Below, piece by piece: positions 60,149 through 64,000 of a DNA stretch of 64,000 nt. Numbering within the stretch: the stretch's first letter is position 1; each line of letters begins with the position of its first letter. Below the pieces are notes generated by a model that was given only the letters and a program-made list of their open reading frames with translations, searched no databases and was not told the origin of the DNA. The DNA is taken from assembly GCA_033182465.1 (NCBI GenBank), contig CP137327.1, forward strand, positions 1,426,001 to 1,490,000, read 5' to 3'. The position numbers and the translations under genes were made by a program. This DNA comes from Sanghuangporus weigelae. Taxonomy: Eukaryota; Basidiomycota; Agaricomycetes; Hymenochaetales; Hymenochaetaceae.

Positions 60149-62812
60149 TGGCGACGCTTCCTTAGACTCTAACACCGACAACTAAGAGCGCAACATTCTG
60201 ATCTGGAGGTGCTTGCTCTTGACACGGCGGAGCAGGTTGCGCGTGAGGCTAGATGAAGGCTGTTCATCATCCGGCTTCCCAGAGTCGATGTCCATCCACT
60301 TGTGTGTTCATTCAGGTCTGGTCCCAATCTTGGCAACTAAACATGATAAAACACAGGAAGAACTCGTGTGGAACATGTTTCTCCTCGCAGACCTCCTCAG
60401 CGACATCCTCGAGTGCCTACATTTTAAGTTTTCGGATTGAGAGGCAGCGCATATGAGAAAATCTGCTGGGCGGTGAAGAAACTCTCTCGACGCCTCTTGA
60501 GCTTGGGTGTGCAAGAGGTCTGTGCACGCGGGGTGGGTATTTTTTGCTTTATTTGTACAGCTTCTGAATTTTTATGCATCGAAGGCAGCGTTGAAGGTGC
60601 TCTGGATGTGTGGATGCCGCAGGTCTTTTTGGTGCTTGAATCTCTGCTTCCTCCACCACTTGATGGAACCATTGAAGACCCCGATGCCCTTCTACCTCCC
60701 GAATCCACAACTACTTCGGGAAGACGTTGGATTGCGTTGACGACCCATTATCCGGATTTAAAGAATACCTTTTGGCAGCTGTACGAAGAAATGATCGTAT
60801 CACTTCGGCGGACTGGGTCCAGGACGTGAGGCACATTGAACTGGATTTAGAGGATGACGTTATGTATCTCCTGTTTGTCTGCTTTCTTCATGAGTCTGAG
60901 CTGAATTGTCGGGTTATAACAACTACTCTCCCGGGGATGTAGCCGTCATACAAGCTATACAGCCCTCATCGGATGTCGATCTTTCCTTGGCAGCATGGGT
61001 TGGACTGACAGCGCTGACAAGGAAAAATTCTGCTCGTCTGTTGAACGACGTGAGTATCTAATATTCTTCCTTTTCTACTGCTCACACTTAGTGCAACAAA
61101 ATTTCGGTCAATTTCAGGGCTTATCCCTAGAAGAACGACATCTAGACAACTCTTCATTCGACACCTACATAAATGCTGTTCCACGACGCTCCTTTCTCAA
61201 AGTTCTTCGACATTTTGCCACAAATGAAATGGAGAAAGAGAAACTATCTGAGTTTTGCAACCAGGGAGCCGTGATTCCTTAGGCGAATATTTTGCCGTTT
61301 CTGATTTCTGACTTTGAGACTAGGACGAACTTTATGAATATGTTCCGCGTGTCAGACGGACTATTCGTGAAGTGATAACTGAGTTTCGGTCGCTGAAGAT
61401 GCCGAAGGAATACATGTTCGGTTTGTCTCCTCTGCTAGGATCAGGGCAATTCTTTATTGCCAGCTCTTGTCTTGTTAGTACTTATAAGTTTATCCAGTCA
61501 AATCTTCCGCATTAAACTGAAAAGTCCACCAGGTCCATAGAAAGCACGTCCACTTACGCGTCGCCATCGTGCGTTATACAGTAGAACCTGTGGATAAGAA
61601 TGCTCCTCGGTGGACACGAAAAGCATTCTTATCCAGGTTATTCCAAACTGCGACATTATATAATTGAAAAATATTACATCATAACCAAATCCGGAAATTA
61701 TCCAGCCCGATTTCTAACCTGACAAGCGAGACAAAGAAGGGAGGATAAGAGCAACCATTGGAGATCTTGCATTTTAGTCGCTTATGTTGTAAATATTTCA
61801 TTCTTTTGGTTGGACAAGAGTCCGAAATTATCGATTACGTCTGGCGGAGAAACTACAGGCCTCGCATATATACCAAATATGGTAAGAATGCATCACTTGA
61901 TCACCTCTCATTAGGAATTTCCGAAGAAAAAGTGTATTCCATATACCGACTTAGAAAATATTCTTATTGGACCCTGAATTTCCCGCCTACCAACCCCATA
62001 GTCTCAAAAATCCATTCTTAACCTCAGGTTATTCCTATCCACCAGTATTCTTATGTACAGGTTCTACTGTAGAACCAAGTTAAAGATACCCAGACGGGGT
62101 GTGTGCTCAACATACCCCGTCGTTTTGAATCATGGTTTGTTTCTCAAAGCTGATTTCCGCTTCTGTTACTGACCTCTTAAATCGAAGGCGATACCTTACG
62201 AATCAAAATACAAAGAGGCATTTTATCCCAGCCGCGAAGTCCTGAGACACCGATTGTCTGCGTCGGACGACCTGGAAGTGGAATTGCTCGTATGCGCGCT
62301 CCGATCGAACATCGGATCCATGACGGTGCAGCAAGTAAGCGCGATTCTTATGAAGAGAGAGCAGTACTTAACTTTGAATCTCGCTGCAGACAATACTCTT
62401 TATTTTGGTTGCCGCTCAGAATCGAAAGATCATCATTATGGTTCTGAGTGGTTCTCCCTGGCAGAGTCTGGGAAACTCACATACCGCACGGTATTCTCCC
62501 GCGATGGCCCAGAAGGCGTGAAGCACGTTTATGCACAAGACCGTATGCGAGAGGATGCGGAGAGGTTCTGGGATCTAACGAAAAGGAAGATGGCTGTAAA
62601 TTTCAGGGCAAACATTCCTCAGCACCTTCATGACGTTTTTTCCCCTTGATAAACGTGTGATTGCATAGGTCATCGAACAAAATGCCTGCTGCCATGAAGG
62701 ACGCTGTAGCTTTTGCTGCTCGAGAAACTGGAGAAGTTTCGGAGGATGACGCAAAAAGCTTTAAGAAGAGATGCAAGATGAAGGCAGGCTTTTCGAGGTG
62801 TCCTGGAGTTGA
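60149..62812 (+). pseudogene. TAH18 copy 3, full-length pseudogene carrying a MITE
   Basis: Covers codon 4 to the stop of TAH18. Recognisable blocks: LSRRLLSLGVQEVCARG, GALDVWMPQVFLVLESLLPP, RRNDRITSADWVQDVRHIEL, VPRRSFLKVLRHFATNEMEK, LYFGCRSESKDHHYGSEW, RMREDAERFWDL, SSNKMPAAMKDAVAFAA. It has no start codon (array junction), a stop right after the first block (TDN-stop), part of the FMN domain deleted near 60,205, several frameshifts and a 491-bp insertion. It cannot make a diflavin reductase. Confidence 0.9.
61579..62069. mobile_element. 491-bp pogo-like MITE, TA target duplication
   Basis: The left end CAGTAGAACCTGT and right end ACAGGTTCTACTG are inverted, and the similarity continues less exactly (GGATAAGAAT; ATTCTTATG). 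TA flanks both ends (61577-61578 and 62070-62071). The empty site is seen in intact TAH18 near 34,783, where the gene runs from ATCGTACGATA into GAACCAAGTT without interruption. CAGTAGAACCT-type ends with a TA duplication fit pogo/Tc1-mariner MITEs. An 87-codon open stretch inside has no known match. Confidence 0.88.
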
Positions 62813-63862
62813 GGAGGATGCGTGCTTTGCGTCCAATTGCGTTAATATCTAGAGGCGGATTAGTTGTATTTTCATCGAGGGCGAGGGCTTATGGGAGATC
62901 ATACGGAAGAGGAACTGGGAAGGCTCAGTTTTGCCTTTAATATTTGCCGCTGGTGGAAGGTATTCGGTATGTTCTTATTATCGCGCACTGTATGTAGTAG
63001 AGCTCCTATGTCATCTGCGACACAAATTAGGTAATCTATTTTCTCCAAAACGGAGCATTGTTCAGCCAGTCATCATCCCTTACTTCCGTTTCGGAACTGG
63101 CAAAGCATCCACAGATAACATTTTGTCCTATGTGCAATTAGATACTGCAGATCATCGCAGGACATCTCTGCAGGCCGGTCAGCTCAGTTTGTGAGCGCCA
63201 GGATGCTACCATCGAAGTATGCATGCAGGTGACTCTCATCTGTCTCCGAAGCACCCTGCTTCTTAAATTCCTTTGTTGTTCAAGAATCGAGGTAGGATCT
63301 TTTGACAATCGAATAGCGTCTGTGATACTTCGATGGCACCTCTAACGAGCCACAGAGCTTTGTATGGCGCAGAGTTTTCGTTACGAACTTTGAAGCAAGA
63401 CTGTTCTTGAGAAATCTGTATCCGCAACTTCGACGATCATTGAGAAACGCAGTCACGGCTGCTTGGTCATCTCCTTGGAGTTCGGAGAACTGTGTACGAA
63501 GGAAAGTAATAGTAGATGCGCAACAGGCCTTGGTAGTCCCTGCATGTACTTACTGTCCAGAAACTTTGACTTTACGGTCAAATGCGATTTTTGTCATGTT
63601 CGATTTTGCGTGTGTGGACTGTATATATATTGTGTTTGGATAACGTCTAACTTCCTTGCTCAAGAAAGAGATGTCGCGCATTCAGTAGTTAGATGCAAAT
63701 ATGCCAAGTCGCACGTGAAACCCAAACAGCACCGTAGATAAGACTCGTGATCGTGATACATATTCGAGCTGGCACATCTTATCAGAATATCTATACATCG
63801 CAGGAGGCAGAAGAACTAAATGAAAATGAGACAATCTCTCTTACTTATAACACGTAATAATA
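62813..63862. other. Duplicated TAH18 3' flank, then unrecognised spacer
   Basis: The first 550 bases match 35,539-36,060 (for example TAGAGCTCCTATGTCAT). The rest up to the A-type FunK1 end has no gene I can support. Confidence 0.5.
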
Positions 63863-64000
63863 TTAAAAAACTTCAAGCGTAAACCTTGAAAAGAGCGTTT
63901 CTGATCAGCGTTCTCCCCTCCAAATAGTCAATGTCAATCTTACCTTGCTATTCGATTTGGTGGCATGGACAGGACATTGTCATCATTGTCACGCTTGCGT
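63863..64000 (-). CDS. FunK1-G, C-terminus of a third A-type FunK1 gene (partial)
   Basis: At the right edge the minus strand reads RKRDNDDNVLSMPPNRIAR, then a donor GTAAGA (63,943) and an acceptor TTCAAG (63,885), then a 22-base last exon giving FTLEVF and a stop at 63863-63865. This copies the end of FunK1-A (RARYMVEVF) and FunK1-D (HSVEVF), and the KRKR-acidic-MRP tail of FunK1-B and E. The position and strand are those expected for the A-type gene of unit 3. Whether the rest is intact lies outside the window. Confidence 0.75.

Larger units (their letters stand above)
60149..64000. repeat. Tandem array unit 3, partial at window edge
   Basis: Begins at the same TAH18 codon as unit 2. It contains TAH18 copy 3, the TAH18 3' flank (62,813-63,370 against 35,539-36,060) and the C-terminal exons of an A-type FunK1 gene, then leaves the window. 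Confidence 0.75.

Noticed and set aside
61758-62021. 87-codon open frame inside the pogo-like MITE
   Set aside because: No similarity to a transposase or any family I know, and the element is far too short to be autonomous.
1-64000. LTR retrotransposon, LINE or virus-like element
   Set aside because: No reverse transcriptase, integrase or capsid motif and no long terminal repeats were seen in any frame.
1-64000. CRISPR arrays, operons and ribosome binding sites
   Set aside because: The sequence is eukaryotic with spliceosomal introns; none of these apply and none was seen.

Overview
The window is nuclear DNA of a filamentous basidiomycete, most likely an Agaricomycete. Genes are cut by many short introns (about 50-70 nt, GTRNGY donors, YAG acceptors). 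The families are basidiomycete-typical: FunK1 kinases, DUF6533 seven-helix proteins, a TKL kinase with an HGDLSSANIL catalytic loop, and a GH3 beta-glucosidase with a Ser/Thr-rich stalk. I cannot name order or species. No virus-like or LTR element was recognised.

Region 1 (1-20.8 kb) is dense and mostly conserved. It holds a GPI-anchored repeat protein, a secreted GH3 beta-glucosidase, a Cdc24-like RhoGEF whose reading frame appears to run on into a protein kinase domain, a conserved protein of unknown function, a GT15 mannosyltransferase, a SUZ12-like Polycomb subunit, COQ8, the phospholipid methyltransferase OPI3/PEM2 and an SDR oxidoreductase.

Region 2 (20.8-26.8 kb) is gene-poor. It has a decayed partial copy of the SDR gene, a DUF6533 membrane protein gene, an N-terminal fragment of a second DUF6533 gene, and an antisense scrap of a FunK1 gene.

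Region 3 (26.8-35.5 kb) returns to housekeeping genes: NPR3 (TORC1 control), a BAP31-family ER protein, a COX7C/Cox8-like subunit and TAH18 (cytosolic Fe-S assembly). A 648-bp MITE with an 8-bp target duplication lies between the BAP31 and COX8 genes.

Region 4 (33.2 kb to the right edge) is a tandem array. One unit reads TAH18, FunK1 A-type (minus), FunK1 B-type (plus), FunK1 C-type (plus), FunK1 relic. It repeats in the same order and orientation: unit 1 about 33,238-48,596, unit 2 about 48,597-60,148, unit 3 from about 60,149. The repeat boundary falls at codon 4 of TAH18, so the second and third TAH18 copies lack the start codon and have decayed; only the first is intact. Unit 2 lost about 3.9 kb covering most of TAH18 and its 3' flank. 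The last 140 bases encode the C-terminus of a third A-type FunK1 gene, where the array model predicts it. Of six full-size FunK1 genes, three look intact (41.2, 52.4 and 55.5 kb) and three carry disabling changes. A 491-bp pogo-like MITE sits inside the third TAH18 copy.

Gene models are spliced by eye; outer coordinates are firmer than individual intron borders.
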